NCBI GenBank assembly: GCA_947303825.1
Contig: CAMYZK010000008.1
Location: forward strand, 1 to 20,802
Reading direction: 5' to 3'
Length of the DNA: 20,802 nucleotides
Source: an uncultured Prevotella sp.
GTDB lineage: Bacteria; Bacteroidota; Bacteroidia; Bacteroidales; Bacteroidaceae
A program made the position numbers and the translations under genes. Shown in pieces: positions 1 through 7,234 of this stretch (its first letter is position 1; the number at the start of each line of letters is the position of its first letter). The notes beneath the pieces were generated by a model. That model saw only the letters and a program-made list of their open reading frames with translations. It was not told the DNA's origin and did not search any database.

Positions 1-647
1 CCTGGCTCAACGACATGCTGGCGTTCTGGCCTTTCGTCCTAGTCTATTCATACCTGGCACTCATCCTGGCACTGGTCATACTAAAGCGTATGATAACCAT
101 AACCAGACAACGACATACGAAAGGATGGCTGGCACACCTTTCCTTCCTGCTCAACCATCTGGGACTTCTTTTGGCCCTCACTGCAGCTACACTGGGAAAT
201 GCCGACATGAAACGCCTGCAGATGTGGACGAGCAACAACACAGAGACGGCCAACATGCTTGCCGGGTTGGAGATGTTTACACAGTATCAGCGATTTGCAT
301 ACGATCACAACGGACGTATAACAGAACTGCCACTGGCTGTAGAGCTGAAACGCTTCATCATGGAGATGTACGACGATGGCACTACTCCCCGGCGCTTTGC
401 CTCCGAGGTGATAATATACAGCAAGGCATCACAGCACAAATACGCTGCCACTATCGATGTCAACCACCCCGTGAAAATTGACGGATGGAAAATATACCAG
501 AAAGACTATCGCCTCACAGAGTTTGGTGAAGACTGTCAGATAAGTATTCTTGAACTCGTCAAAGACCCTTGGCTGCCAGTTGTCTATACAGGCATAATTA
601 TGATGCTTGCAGGAGCACTTCTAGTAGGCGGCCTTCGGAAAAAATGA
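1..647 (+). CDS. ResB-type cytochrome c biogenesis protein, C-terminal part (5' end outside window)
   Basis: The reading frame is open to the left edge (W-L-N-D precedes the first Met at 15), so this is the C-terminal ~214 residues of a longer protein. It starts in a membrane segment (FWPFVLVYSYLALILALVIL), has a second near residues 42-60 counted from that Met, a periplasmic stretch, and a final segment after the motif DPWLPVVYTG. The periplasmic sequence VNHPVKIDGWKIYQKDY followed by the DPxLPVVY membrane helix is the usual ending of ResB/Ccs1 proteins. In system II cytochrome c maturation these act with CcsA to deliver reduced heme to apocytochromes outside the cytoplasmic membrane. The following gene is ccsA, which supports the call. 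In Bacteroidota this pair often follows nrfHA nitrite reductase genes; whether it does so here lies outside the window. Confidence 0.85.
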   Translation, partial: WLNDMLAFWPFVLVYSYLALILALVILKRMITITRQRHTKGWLAHLSFLLNHLGLLLALTAATLGNADMKRLQMWTSNNTETANMLAGLEMFTQYQRFAYDHNGRITELPLAVELKRFIMEMYDDGTTPRRFASEVIIYSKASQHKYAATIDVNHPVKIDGWKIYQKDYRLTEFGEDCQISILELVKDPWLPVVYTGIIMMLAGALLVGGLRKK

Positions 648-669
648 AAAATAAAAAAGTTAAAGAATT

Positions 670-802
670 GAGCCCACTTTAAAAAGTCCAGAAATGAGTA
701 TTCCGAGAAGAAATCTGTGCGTAGCCGCTCCCCTCCCCTACAAGGGAGGGGAGTGCCATGCGGCTCGTTAGTTGACGGTAGCGGACTTTTTAAAGTAGAC
801 TC
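670..802. repeat. MITE-like inverted-repeat element between resB and ccsA
   Basis: Twenty-base ends at 670-689 and 783-802 are inverted repeats of each other with two mismatches (core CTTTAAAAAGTCC). Inside is a perfect 10-bp hairpin, CTCCCCTCCC at 728-737 against GGGAGGGGAG at 744-753, with a 6-nt loop. It is not followed by a T run, so it is not an ordinary intrinsic terminator. Bases 704-732 recur at 20739-20767 with two mismatches. There is no coding frame of note. It resembles a small non-autonomous element or a structured intergenic repeat; no target-site duplication was established. Confidence 0.7.
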
Positions 803-803
803 A

Positions 804-827
804 GAATTGAAGAGTTGAAAAATTGAA
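804..827 (+). repeat. Three 8-bp direct repeats abutting the ccsA start
   Basis: GAATTGAA, GAGTTGAA and AAATTGAA follow each other without gaps and end two bases before the ccsA ATG at 829. They belong to the GAGTTRA-like tandem repeats also seen at 1612, 6269, 17058 and inside the SNF2 gene. They occupy the place of the ribosome binding region. Confidence 0.6.
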
Positions 828-828
828 A

Positions 829-1611
829 ATGATTTGGAATTCATTTATATATTTCGCCGTTCTTTCACTGCTGCTATGGAGTGCTGGAGCATATCTTGCA
901 TGGAGGTCAAAGTGCAAGCAGGCTATCGTAGCCACCGCAGCCGGAATAACTGTCTTTGCCACCTATATCGTATGTATGTGGATAGCCCTTGAGCGACCGC
1001 CCATGCGCACCTTTGGCGAGACGCGCCTATGGTATTCCCTGTTCCTACCCATGGCAGGCCTCTTTGTCTACTCCCGATGGCGCTATAAGTATATTCTTTC
1101 GTTCAGCACTGTCATGGCCTGCGTCTTCATCTGTATCAACATACTTAAGCCAGAGATACACAGCAAGACGCTGATGCCGGCCCTGCAGAGTGTCTGGTTT
1201 GCCCCACATGTCATTGTCTACATGTTTGCATACGCCATGTTGGGAGCATCTCTGCTTCTGGCGTTAAATATACTCTTCTTTCAAAAAGAGAAAAAGACTT
1301 CCTCTGCACTTTCGGCTTTAGACAACCTAGTCTATGTGGGTGTGGCATTTATGACCGTAGGCATGCTCTTCGGAGCACTATGGGCTAAGGAAGCATGGGG
1401 GCACTACTGGTCGTGGGACCCCAAGGAGACGTGGGCAGCAGCCACCTGGCTTGGCTACCTTGTTTATATACACTACCGCCGTTTGCCAGGAAGCCGACCT
1501 GTGGTAGCCCTCTGGATGATTGTTGTATGCTTCCTGCTGCTACAGATGTGCTGGTGGGGTATTAATTATCTGCCCTCTGCCCAAGGCACGTCGGTGCATA
1601 CGTACAGTTAG
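829..1611 (+). CDS. ccsA: Cytochrome c biogenesis protein CcsA (heme handling, system II)
   Basis: This is a 260-residue polytopic membrane protein. The tryptophan-rich heme-handling motif WGHYWSWDPKETWA lies at residues 190-203. Candidate heme-ligand histidines are H127 (APHVIVYMFAY) and H257 near the C-terminus (AQGTSVHTYS), as in the CcsA/CcmC/CcmF superfamily. With the ResB protein encoded upstream it forms the cytochrome c synthetase that attaches heme to CXXCH motifs outside the membrane. An in-frame TTG at 823 could add two residues, but the ATG at 829 is the natural start (MIWNSFIYF). The 181-bp gap from resB is large for this pair and is filled by the inverted-repeat element and an 8-bp repeat tract, so expression may depend on read-through of that element. 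Confidence 0.92.
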   Translation: MIWNSFIYFAVLSLLLWSAGAYLAWRSKCKQAIVATAAGITVFATYIVCMWIALERPPMRTFGETRLWYSLFLPMAGLFVYSRWRYKYILSFSTVMACVFICINILKPEIHSKTLMPALQSVWFAPHVIVYMFAYAMLGASLLLALNILFFQKEKKTSSALSALDNLVYVGVAFMTVGMLFGALWAKEAWGHYWSWDPKETWAAATWLGYLVYIHYRRLPGSRPVVALWMIVVCFLLLQMCWWGINYLPSAQGTSVHTYS

Positions 1612-1675
1612 GAGTTGAGAGTTAAGAATTAAGAGTTATCGCCTGCGGCGATTAGGAATTAGGAATTAAGAATTA
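1612..1675 (+). repeat. Heptad direct-repeat tract with central hairpin after ccsA
   Basis: Immediately after the ccsA stop come four heptads (GAGTTGA, GAGTTAA, GAATTAA, GAGTTAT; 1612-1639), then a perfect hairpin ATCGCC-TGC-GGCGAT (1638-1652), then three more heptads (GGAATTA, GGAATTA, AGAATTA; 1655-1675). No T run follows the hairpin. A related octad-like tract on the other strand (GAGTTTTA, AAGTTCTT) lies at about 1706-1738 beside the htpX stop. Confidence 0.65.
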
Positions 1676-1696
1676 TGTCCCGACGGGGTGACAGAC
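1673..1696 (+). repeat. 24-bp imperfect palindrome, also present inside mutS
   Basis: This stretch (core ATGTCCC...GGGGTGACAGAC) matches 12370-12393 in the mutS coding region at 21 of 24 positions. TGTC...GACA with CCC...GGG inside can fold as a small imperfect stem. It looks like a short REP-type dispersed palindrome. Confidence 0.55.
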
Positions 1697-1743
1697 CACA
1701 GGCAGAAAACTCAAGAACTTTAAAACTCACAAACTAACCTTCA

Positions 1744-2682
1744 TCAATACTGTTCCAGCAGCTGGATGCGTGTCTCTATGCTGGGATGCGTGCTGAACAG
1801 GCTGGACAGGAAATTCTTCTTTTTTCCATTGAGAGCCTGCGGGTGGCAAATATACATCTGAGCGATGTCGTCGCGGTTGACATTAGCCAGGCCAGGGTCG
1901 CCAGAAATCTTTCTCAGGGCCGAAGCCAACGCCATTGGGTTGCCGCATAGCTCTGCTCCCCCTGCATCGGCCATGTATTCACGCTTTCTGGAAATGGCAA
2001 AGCGTGTCAACAAGACAAAGAGGTATGCAATGGCTGCGCATACCAGAGCTATCACTAGCATTATCAGTATTCCGCCTGCCTTCTCCTTTCCGCCCTTGCT
2101 ACTACGTCCGCCTCCGCTAAGTGCAGCATGCCACATACCCCTCACTATCAGCGTCATGGCTGTTGAGATGATACCCACGAAAACAATGGATGTGATGAGC
2201 AGACGCGTGTCGTTGTTGCGAATATGTGTAAGCTCGTGACCAACCACTCCTGCCAGCTCATCATCGTCCAGGCGATCAATAATACCTGTGGTCAGTGTAA
2301 CCGTATAAGTGTTGTCGTTTATTCCCGATGCAAAGGCATTGAGCTGCGGGTCTTCAACAATGTTTATCTTTGGCATAGGCATGCCACAGGCCATGGTAAG
2401 GTTCTCCACAATGTTATATACGCGTGGATTGTCGCGACGCAACAGTGGTTCTGCCTGCACAGCATGCTTTATCATAGATGTGTTTGAGAAATAAGCAATG
2501 GTAAACCATATTGCCACGATACCTATCACCCAAGGTAGAACTTTAACAAATCCCGACGTGTCGCCAGCAAAAACCATGAACAGATATACTGCCCCAAGTA
2601 TGATGGCAGGGAAACCCAGCAACAACAACACGCTAAGCGTGTTGTTGCGCTGCATGAGAGAGTGCATTCCTACGTATCGCAT
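1744..2682 (-). CDS. htpX: HtpX-like M48 membrane zinc metalloprotease
   Basis: A 312-residue membrane protease. The zinc-binding HExxH is HELTH at residues 149-153, and the likely third ligand is E235 in SRKREYMADAGGAEL, the usual M48 arrangement. Hydrophobic segments at about 17-38, 47-65, 163-181 and 203-226 place the catalytic part at the cytoplasmic face, as in HtpX, which degrades damaged membrane proteins. A glycine/lysine-rich linker (about 189-203) separates the last two membrane segments. The start lies 9 bp after the lemA stop, so the two are almost certainly co-transcribed; LemA with an M48 protease is a recurrent pair. No separate promoter was seen. The symbol is by family and could equally be given as an unnamed M48 peptidase. 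Confidence 0.9.
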   Translation of the reverse strand: MRYVGMHSLMQRNNTLSVLLLLGFPAIILGAVYLFMVFAGDTSGFVKVLPWVIGIVAIWFTIAYFSNTSMIKHAVQAEPLLRRDNPRVYNIVENLTMACGMPMPKINIVEDPQLNAFASGINDNTYTVTLTTGIIDRLDDDELAGVVGHELTHIRNNDTRLLITSIVFVGIISTAMTLIVRGMWHAALSGGGRSSKGGKEKAGGILIMLVIALVCAAIAYLFVLLTRFAISRKREYMADAGGAELCGNPMALASALRKISGDPGLANVNRDDIAQMYICHPQALNGKKKNFLSSLFSTHPSIETRIQLLEQY

Positions 2683-2691
2683 ACCCTGTTG

Positions 2692-3255
2692 CTAGAAGCT
2701 TATCTGAGGAGCCTGCTCCATTGCGGCACGCTCGGTCTGAGGTACTTCAAACATAGGCTCTTTCTGGAACCCGAACATGCCAGCCAGAATATTTGACGGG
2801 AAGGTCATCACCTTGTTGTTGTACTCGCGGGTAGCGGTGTTGAAATAACGGCGGGTAGCGGCCAGCTTGTTCTCTATGTCGCTGATCTCACCTTGCAGCT
2901 GTAGGAAGTTCTGGTTGGCCTTCAGGTCGGGATAGGCCTCAAGCGACACTTTCAGGCCTGCCAGTGCACTCGACAGCTGGTTCTCTGCCTGAATCTTATC
3001 GTTGATGCCTGTGGCACTCATGGCTGCTGCACGAGCCTCGGTAACCTTGGTGAGCAACTCTTTCTCATGCTGTGCATAACCCTTCACCGTAGCCACCAGC
3101 TGCGGTATGAGATCATGGCGCTGCTTTAGCTGTACGTCGATATTAGCAAAAGCGTTTTCACGGTTGTTGCGCAGTTTTACAAGGCCGTTGTATATGCCTA
3201 CTACAAGTACTACCAAGAGCACTATTACTGCAACGATAATGATGATAGCTGTCAT
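2692..3255 (-). CDS. lemA: LemA family membrane-anchored protein
   Basis: This protein has 187 residues. An N-terminal membrane segment (residues 3-21, IIIIVAVIVLLVVLVVG) is followed by the family signature YNGLVKLRNNRENAFANIDV and QLKQRHDLIPQLVATVKGY, then a long helical domain. LemA proteins are anchored by one N-terminal helix with a helical-bundle domain; their biochemical role is not settled. The length is normal. It is the first gene of a two-gene unit with htpX, with a good Bacteroidota promoter about 45 bp upstream at 3299-3330. Confidence 0.93.
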   Translation of the reverse strand: MTAIIIIVAVIVLLVVLVVGIYNGLVKLRNNRENAFANIDVQLKQRHDLIPQLVATVKGYAQHEKELLTKVTEARAAAMSATGINDKIQAENQLSSALAGLKVSLEAYPDLKANQNFLQLQGEISDIENKLAATRRYFNTATREYNNKVMTFPSNILAGMFGFQKEPMFEVPQTERAAMEQAPQISF

Positions 3256-3298
3256 AATCTTAAATTTTTAGTATAACAATTTCTAAAATTCTATTGTG

Positions 3299-3330
3299 CA
3301 AAAGTATAGCTTATTTTCCTTTCTGCCAAA
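3299..3330 (-). promoter_or_regulatory. Promoter of lemA-htpX
   Basis: On the minus strand, TTTG (3327-3330) and TACTTTTG (3299-3306) are spaced by 20 bp. This matches the Bacteroidota primary sigma consensus TTTG-N19-21-TAnnTTTG. Transcription would begin about 40 bp before the lemA ATG. Confidence 0.75.
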
Positions 3331-3349
3331 CGATTTTTGTTATTTTTCC

Positions 3350-3390
3350 AAAAAAAATACGGTCGCAAGGTTTATTTACACTTGCAACCG
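3350..3390 (-). terminator. Intrinsic terminator of the lytic transglycosylase gene
   Basis: On the minus strand, CGGTTGCAAG (3381-3390) pairs with CTTGCGACCG (3360-3369) over 10 bp with one G-U pair. The loop is 11 nt, and TA plus eight T residues follow (3350-3359). It sits 31 bp after the stop of the gene ending at 3421. Confidence 0.85.
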
Positions 3391-3420
3391 CATTCTTATT
3401 TAAGTTAAGCAACTTTTTGC

Positions 3421-3855
3421 CTACTTTAACCGCGCCATCACTTTTTGGTAGTAACGGTTTGTGGCCTTTACACTGTAGTTGGGACCGCCGTTCCAAGAAC
3501 GTATCGCCTTCTCGACGTTGTTCGTCTTGTTGTACTTCGACTGCACGAGCAGAAACATCTCTTTTGACTTCTGAACATCGAAGCGGTCGTTAAGTGTGTA
3601 GCGTTTCTTGCTTCCTCTAGACTCAAGGATAATGTTACATTCCCTTACACAAATCGGCGTGATTTGCATCGCTCCTACTTGGTTGCCGCTAACGGCGCGG
3701 GGGTTACCTTGACTCTCAACCCAGATGATGGCCTCCATCACGGAGTTCCAGTCTACTGGCTCTGACTCTCCGTTTCCTTTGGCTGCCCCGGCATATAGGG
3801 GCATAAGGGTTACAACGGATAATATCAGACATACTTTCTTTAAAATTTTGTTCAT
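3421..3855 (-). CDS. Small exported lytic transglycosylase-like (SLT) protein
   Basis: A 144-residue protein starting at the ATG at 3855; the upstream in-frame Met at 3891 would add 12 polar residues before the signal peptide and is less likely. Residues 1-24 form a signal peptide (NKILKKVCLILSVVTLMPLYAGA). The SLT-fold motif AIIWVESQGNPRAVS contains the probable catalytic E47, followed by GAMQITP and RSWNGGPNY, matching the ES, G-xMQ and NGGP motifs of Slt/LysM-type transglycosylases that cleave peptidoglycan glycan strands. It is little more than the catalytic domain. Similar short exported SLT proteins occur in Bacteroidota. It is probably transcribed alone, with its own terminator and a promoter-like site upstream. 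Confidence 0.82.
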   Translation of the reverse strand: MNKILKKVCLILSVVTLMPLYAGAAKGNGESEPVDWNSVMEAIIWVESQGNPRAVSGNQVGAMQITPICVRECNIILESRGSKKRYTLNDRFDVQKSKEMFLLVQSKYNKTNNVEKAIRSWNGGPNYSVKATNRYYQKVMARLK

Positions 3856-3953
3856 AATATTATCATTTTGGGGCTCTGCCGAGGCCCTCATTTCTCTTCT
3901 TTTTCCTCCCTTTATTCATCACGAGAGAGGGAGGTAAGTCCTGAAAACGGGTG

Positions 3954-3961
3954 CAAAGTTA
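3954..3961 (-). promoter_or_regulatory. Promoter -7 element for the SLT gene
   Basis: On the minus strand this reads TAACTTTG, an exact TAnnTTTG match. No clear TTTG lies 19-21 bp upstream, so only half of the promoter is supported. The resulting leader of about 95 nt contains an inverted repeat, CCTCCCT (3905-3911) with AGGGAGG (3928-3934). Confidence 0.45.
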
Positions 3962-4000
3962 ACACTTTTCCATAAAGTAGGAAGAAGGATTAAACAATTT

Positions 4001-4010
4001 TGTGCGCACA
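4001..4010. promoter_or_regulatory. Perfect 10-bp palindrome TGTGCGCACA
   Basis: An exact dyad 40 bp upstream of the SLT -7 element and 60 bp downstream of the phosphatase stop. It could be an operator for a dimeric regulator. No regulator gene is adjacent, so this is a guess based on symmetry. Confidence 0.3.
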
Positions 4011-4017
4011 CAGTAAG

Positions 4018-4043
4018 AAATTATTGACATAAATCAATAATTT
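4018..4043 (-). terminator. AT-rich inverted repeat after the phosphatase gene, possible weak terminator
   Basis: AAATTATTGA (4018-4027) and TCAATAATTT (4034-4043) form a perfect 10-bp stem with a 6-nt loop. On the minus strand it lies 27 bp past the phosphatase stop and runs into TTTCTT. The stem is almost all A-T, so terminator strength is doubtful. Confidence 0.4.
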
Positions 4044-4070
4044 ACAATTATTCGTAACGTTTTATTATCG

Positions 4071-5330
4071 TTATCTCAACACCTTGTGCATGGTGCCGTC
4101 GGACGACATTTCTACAGTAATGCCCTTTCTTTTTGCTGAATGTATTTTGCGTCCGAAAATATCGTAGGAGTCTATTTGTGAAGTATGAGAGTTACGTCTG
4201 CTGCTAATATTCTCTTCCACTCCATTTCCTCCGAGCATGACATAGATGAAATAGTTTATGTCACTCGTTCTTACTCCGACATATCTGGTAAAGAAAGTTT
4301 TGAATTTCTCTTGAAGTGTGTTTCCTTCCAAGGTCATGATATATGCTATGGCACCGTCTATTGTCTCTTTCTTGCGCATCGATTTGGAAAAGGATGTCAG
4401 CTCATAGTCTTTGACAAGTCCGTCGTAGGGCACACCAAGCAGGCCCTCAAGTAGCATGGACAGGTAGCCGGTACGGTCGGCACCCGACACACAATGTTGA
4501 TAAACAGCCCTGCCTGCACGTAGGTTTTCTACTATAAACTCAAACTCTTCCCTCCATCGCCATAGATACATATATTTAGTAAAATGTTCGGGCAGCTGTC
4601 CGCTATCGTTGGTATACAGGTAGGAAGGAACGGCACCTCCTCCCAGCTCTTCACTGCTCAAGAATTCCATAGCAGAAATGTTGTTATCCTCGTTATACCA
4701 TGCCCGCAAGTCTAGTTCGGCTGCGATGCCGAGCTTCTTCAGCTCCTGGATGTCGGCTGCCGAAGCAATGTGTCCTCCATTCATTTCGCCACCGCGATAT
4801 ATCTTTTCATACTGTATACGTCGTCCGTCGGTTGTCAACCATCCACCCATATCGCGAATATTGCTGATGCTTGGCGCATGAATCATTCTCACCTGCCCTA
4901 TTGTGTTAATAAATCCCGACTTAACAACAACACCGTCGGAAAGAAAATGATAGTAATATGATAAGCCGGGCACTAAGTTGCGCAACACAACATTTGACTG
5001 ACTATTTGCCAGATTAATAAGAGTGCCTGAAGTCAGTTCCGGCTTCAGTCCATAGTGAAAGAACCTTCTCTTACCAAATCCTACTGGAATACGCAATACT
5101 ACCGTATTAGGAAGGTCGGCCCTGTCATTGCCTACATATTCGGATATCCGGCTGGCATCGTCAATACTGCTATAAGTTACTTCCTCCATATATTGCTGCA
5201 CACTCTTGTTTTCAACATAAAAATCATAGTCTTGTGCAGTTACAATAGAGGAGGCAAATAAAAGAAAAGCTATTCCCAGTAACCTTTTATGATAATATGG
5301 TGGTCTTGAGAGTACGAATAATCCTTTCAT
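4071..5330 (-). CDS. Exported protein tyrosine phosphatase (Y_phosphatase3 type)
   Basis: This protein has 419 residues. A signal peptide covers roughly residues 1-32 (hydrophobic core 17-30, ending TAQ). Residues 70-145 look like a beta-sandwich domain with a YYYHF strand of fibronectin type. The phosphatase domain begins at NIRDMGGW (157-164) and carries the P-loop HCVSGADRTG with C280 as nucleophile and R286 as phosphate binder, the HCxxGxDRTG form typical of this family. The C-terminus (SYDIFGRKI...KGI...DGT...KVLR) resembles the short tails of type IX secretion cargo in Bacteroidota. The start overlaps the stop of the upstream glycosyltransferase by 4 bp (ATGA), implying translational coupling. 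The substrate is unknown; phosphotyrosine, phosphoinositide or a surface phosphate are possible. Confidence 0.85.
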   Translation of the reverse strand: MKGLFVLSRPPYYHKRLLGIAFLLFASSIVTAQDYDFYVENKSVQQYMEEVTYSSIDDASRISEYVGNDRADLPNTVVLRIPVGFGKRRFFHYGLKPELTSGTLINLANSQSNVVLRNLVPGLSYYYHFLSDGVVVKSGFINTIGQVRMIHAPSISNIRDMGGWLTTDGRRIQYEKIYRGGEMNGGHIASAADIQELKKLGIAAELDLRAWYNEDNNISAMEFLSSEELGGGAVPSYLYTNDSGQLPEHFTKYMYLWRWREEFEFIVENLRAGRAVYQHCVSGADRTGYLSMLLEGLLGVPYDGLVKDYELTSFSKSMRKKETIDGAIAYIMTLEGNTLQEKFKTFFTRYVGVRTSDINYFIYVMLGGNGVEENISSRRNSHTSQIDSYDIFGRKIHSAKRKGITVEMSSDGTMHKVLR

Positions 5331-6262
5331 TTTATGGAAGAGTAATAGTTTCTAACCAGATAGTTGGGTCGTCGCTTTGACTCAATAAAAATGCGCCCTA
5401 TGTATTCGCCCAGTATACCTATGCAGATGAGCTGTATCGAACCCAAGAAGAGAATAACACATATAAGGGTAGGATAACCTGCTACGGGATCGCCCCAGAT
5501 AAGCACTTTCACAAGTGTGAATAGGAGATAGGCTATAGCTCCAAAACCTGTTAGGAATCCTATTATGGTGGCCAGGCGCAATGGTGATGTGGTAAAGCTT
5601 GTTATACCCTCTATAGCCAGTCCTGTCAGCTGCATCATGCTCCAGTGGCTCTTGCCGTATTTACGGTCATCCTGATGAAAAGGTACCTCTTTCTTGCGGA
5701 AGCCTATCCAGCTGAACAGTCCCTTGGTATAACGCTCATTCTCGCGCAACCCTTTGAGCGCATCTATGCATTTCCGGTCAAGAAGACGAAAGTCACCTAC
5801 GTTCTGCAGCACATTAAAGCGTGTGGAACGGTCTAGCAGCCTGTAGAACTTCATGGTGAGCCATCGGCGCAACCAGCTCTCCTTTCCACGGGTAATTCGC
5901 TTAGCATATACATCCTCATAACCTTGCTGCCAATAGGATATCATTTCAACAATAACATGTGGAGGATGCTGCAGATCGACATCAATCACTATGGCACAAT
6001 CACCTTTGACATAGTCGAAACCAGCTAGCATGGCACTCTCCTTACCGAAGTTACGCGACAACTCAAGAAAGGCCACCCTGCTGTCTTCCTGTGCCAGCTG
6101 CTCAACAATGGTCTGTGTATTGTCTGTGCTGCCATCGTTAACAAAGAGCAACTCAAAATCATAGTCGCTGAGTTGCTCCATAACCCCTTTCATACACTCA
6201 TAGAAAGGACGTACAGATTCTTCCTCGTTGTATGCAGGTACTATTATGCTAACAAGTTTCAT
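5327..6262 (-). CDS. GtrB/DPM1-like polyprenyl-phosphate glycosyltransferase
   Basis: A 311-residue family 2 glycosyltransferase, GT-A fold. It shows SIIVPAYNEEES at the N-terminus, VNDGSTDNT (41-49), the metal/nucleotide motif DVD (94-96) in VIDVDLQHPP, and NVGDFRLLDR (154-163). Two C-terminal membrane helices follow (about 228-252 and 264-288). This is the layout of GtrB/ArnC/DPM1 enzymes, which move a sugar from a nucleotide donor to undecaprenyl phosphate at the inner face of the membrane. The ATG at 6262 is preferred; an in-frame TTG at 6265 is adjacent. It follows the upstream glycosyltransferase by 16 bp and overlaps the phosphatase start by 4 bp. Sugar specificity cannot be read from the sequence. 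Confidence 0.9.
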   Translation of the reverse strand: MKLVSIIVPAYNEEESVRPFYECMKGVMEQLSDYDFELLFVNDGSTDNTQTIVEQLAQEDSRVAFLELSRNFGKESAMLAGFDYVKGDCAIVIDVDLQHPPHVIVEMISYWQQGYEDVYAKRITRGKESWLRRWLTMKFYRLLDRSTRFNVLQNVGDFRLLDRKCIDALKGLRENERYTKGLFSWIGFRKKEVPFHQDDRKYGKSHWSMMQLTGLAIEGITSFTTSPLRLATIIGFLTGFGAIAYLLFTLVKVLIWGDPVAGYPTLICVILFLGSIQLICIGILGEYIGRIFIESKRRPNYLVRNYYSSIK

Positions 6263-6268
6263 CAATTT

Positions 6269-6289
6269 GAGTTAAAAGTTATGAGTTAA
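6269..6289 (+). repeat. Three heptad direct repeats across a stop codon
   Basis: GAGTTAA, AAGTTAT and GAGTTAA are contiguous on the plus strand. The stop codon of the minus-strand glycosyltransferase (6279-6281) is inside the tract, so the protein's last residues come from repeat sequence. Confidence 0.55.
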
Positions 6290-7181
6290 ATACTAATAGC
6301 TTCCTGAGACGTCGTGAAGGCAGGTTCAAGAATAATCTATTTCTCAATGTCATCGACCTACCGCACTTCTGCATGTCGGTAATGATATCGGCATAATACC
6401 TGCTGTGCTTCCACTCGCTCCTTGGTGTATAAACAGCTGTGGCATACAGGTTTTCCATCCTGTCGCACAACATGTCGGCAAGATACTCGCTATGCTGTTC
6501 TGATGGTATTGAAGCCTTACGCAGTTCATTAAGCTCATAGCAGTAGTCTGCTGTCCATGTAAAACTGTTGCTGGTATGCTCTGCACCCTTGTTATACACC
6601 TTTTCATATACCACCCTCACCGGCAACTCAGTATTGAACACCAGTCTAAGCCAGAAAAGATAGTCTTCACCATTATATATATGCTTAGGAATATTGAACA
6701 TCCAGTCTGTCAGCTTTTTCCTTCTGTACAGACTGCCCCATGGCACACCTATTGTTCCCTCGGCACGCACTGCGAGATGCCTGAACTCGTCTATAGGAAT
6801 TACCTCCCTGTGCTCTCCAGGAAGAGTATAACCATTACCAAATACTATGTCACAGCTGTCACTAGCCTTTGCTATCAACAGTTCCAAGGCATCTACGGGC
6901 AGAGTGTCGTCGCTGTCAACAAAGCATATCCATTCACCTTTTGCTGCTTTCACCCCAACAGAGCGTGCTTCAGAGCGTCCTTTGTTCTTTTGATGTATTA
7001 CCTTTGTCCTATTGTCTTCTTCAGCATACTTGTCGCATACATCTCCACTGTTGTCTTTACTACCGTCGTTAACGAGTACAAGCTCAATGTCATTAACTGT
7101 CTGAGACAATATGCTCTTGATACATTCCTCTATGGTATCTTCTGAGTTGTATACAGGAACGACGACAGATATTCTTGTCAT
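6279..7181 (-). CDS. Family 2 glycosyltransferase
   Basis: The protein has 300 residues from the ATG at 7181; a TTG at 7214 would add 11 residues ahead of the conserved MTRISVVVPVYNSE opening and is unlikely. GT-A fold motifs are VVPVYNSEDTIEECIKSIL, VNDGSKDNS (37-45), RSEARSVGVKAAKGEWICF and the DSDD metal/nucleotide motif (89-92). There are no membrane segments, so it is a cytoplasmic or peripheral enzyme of the kind that extends a glycan on a lipid carrier. It lies 53 bp after nadA and 16 bp before the GtrB-like gene, all on one strand with no promoter visible between them. Substrate unknown. Confidence 0.88.
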   Translation of the reverse strand: MTRISVVVPVYNSEDTIEECIKSILSQTVNDIELVLVNDGSKDNSGDVCDKYAEEDNRTKVIHQKNKGRSEARSVGVKAAKGEWICFVDSDDTLPVDALELLIAKASDSCDIVFGNGYTLPGEHREVIPIDEFRHLAVRAEGTIGVPWGSLYRRKKLTDWMFNIPKHIYNGEDYLFWLRLVFNTELPVRVVYEKVYNKGAEHTSNSFTWTADYCYELNELRKASIPSEQHSEYLADMLCDRMENLYATAVYTPRSEWKHSRYYADIITDMQKCGRSMTLRNRLFLNLPSRRLRKLLVFNS

Positions 7182-7234
7182 GAGAGAGTTTACGAGTTCA
7201 GGTGGAGTGTACAATTATCTTTTTCCTAATACCG

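Noticed and set aside
125..481. 118-residue plus-strand frame inside the ResB-type gene
   Set aside because: It is out of frame with a strongly supported membrane protein, rich in Cys, His and Arg, and has no recognisable domain.
728..753. Rho-independent terminator after resB
   Set aside because: The stem is perfect but is followed by TGCCATGCGG rather than a T run, and it lies within an inverted-repeat element.
6260..6265. TTG start for the GtrB-like protein (also 823 for ccsA and 7214 for the family 2 glycosyltransferase)
   Set aside because: In each case an ATG downstream gives the conserved N-terminus of the family, and there is no ribosome binding evidence for the TTG.
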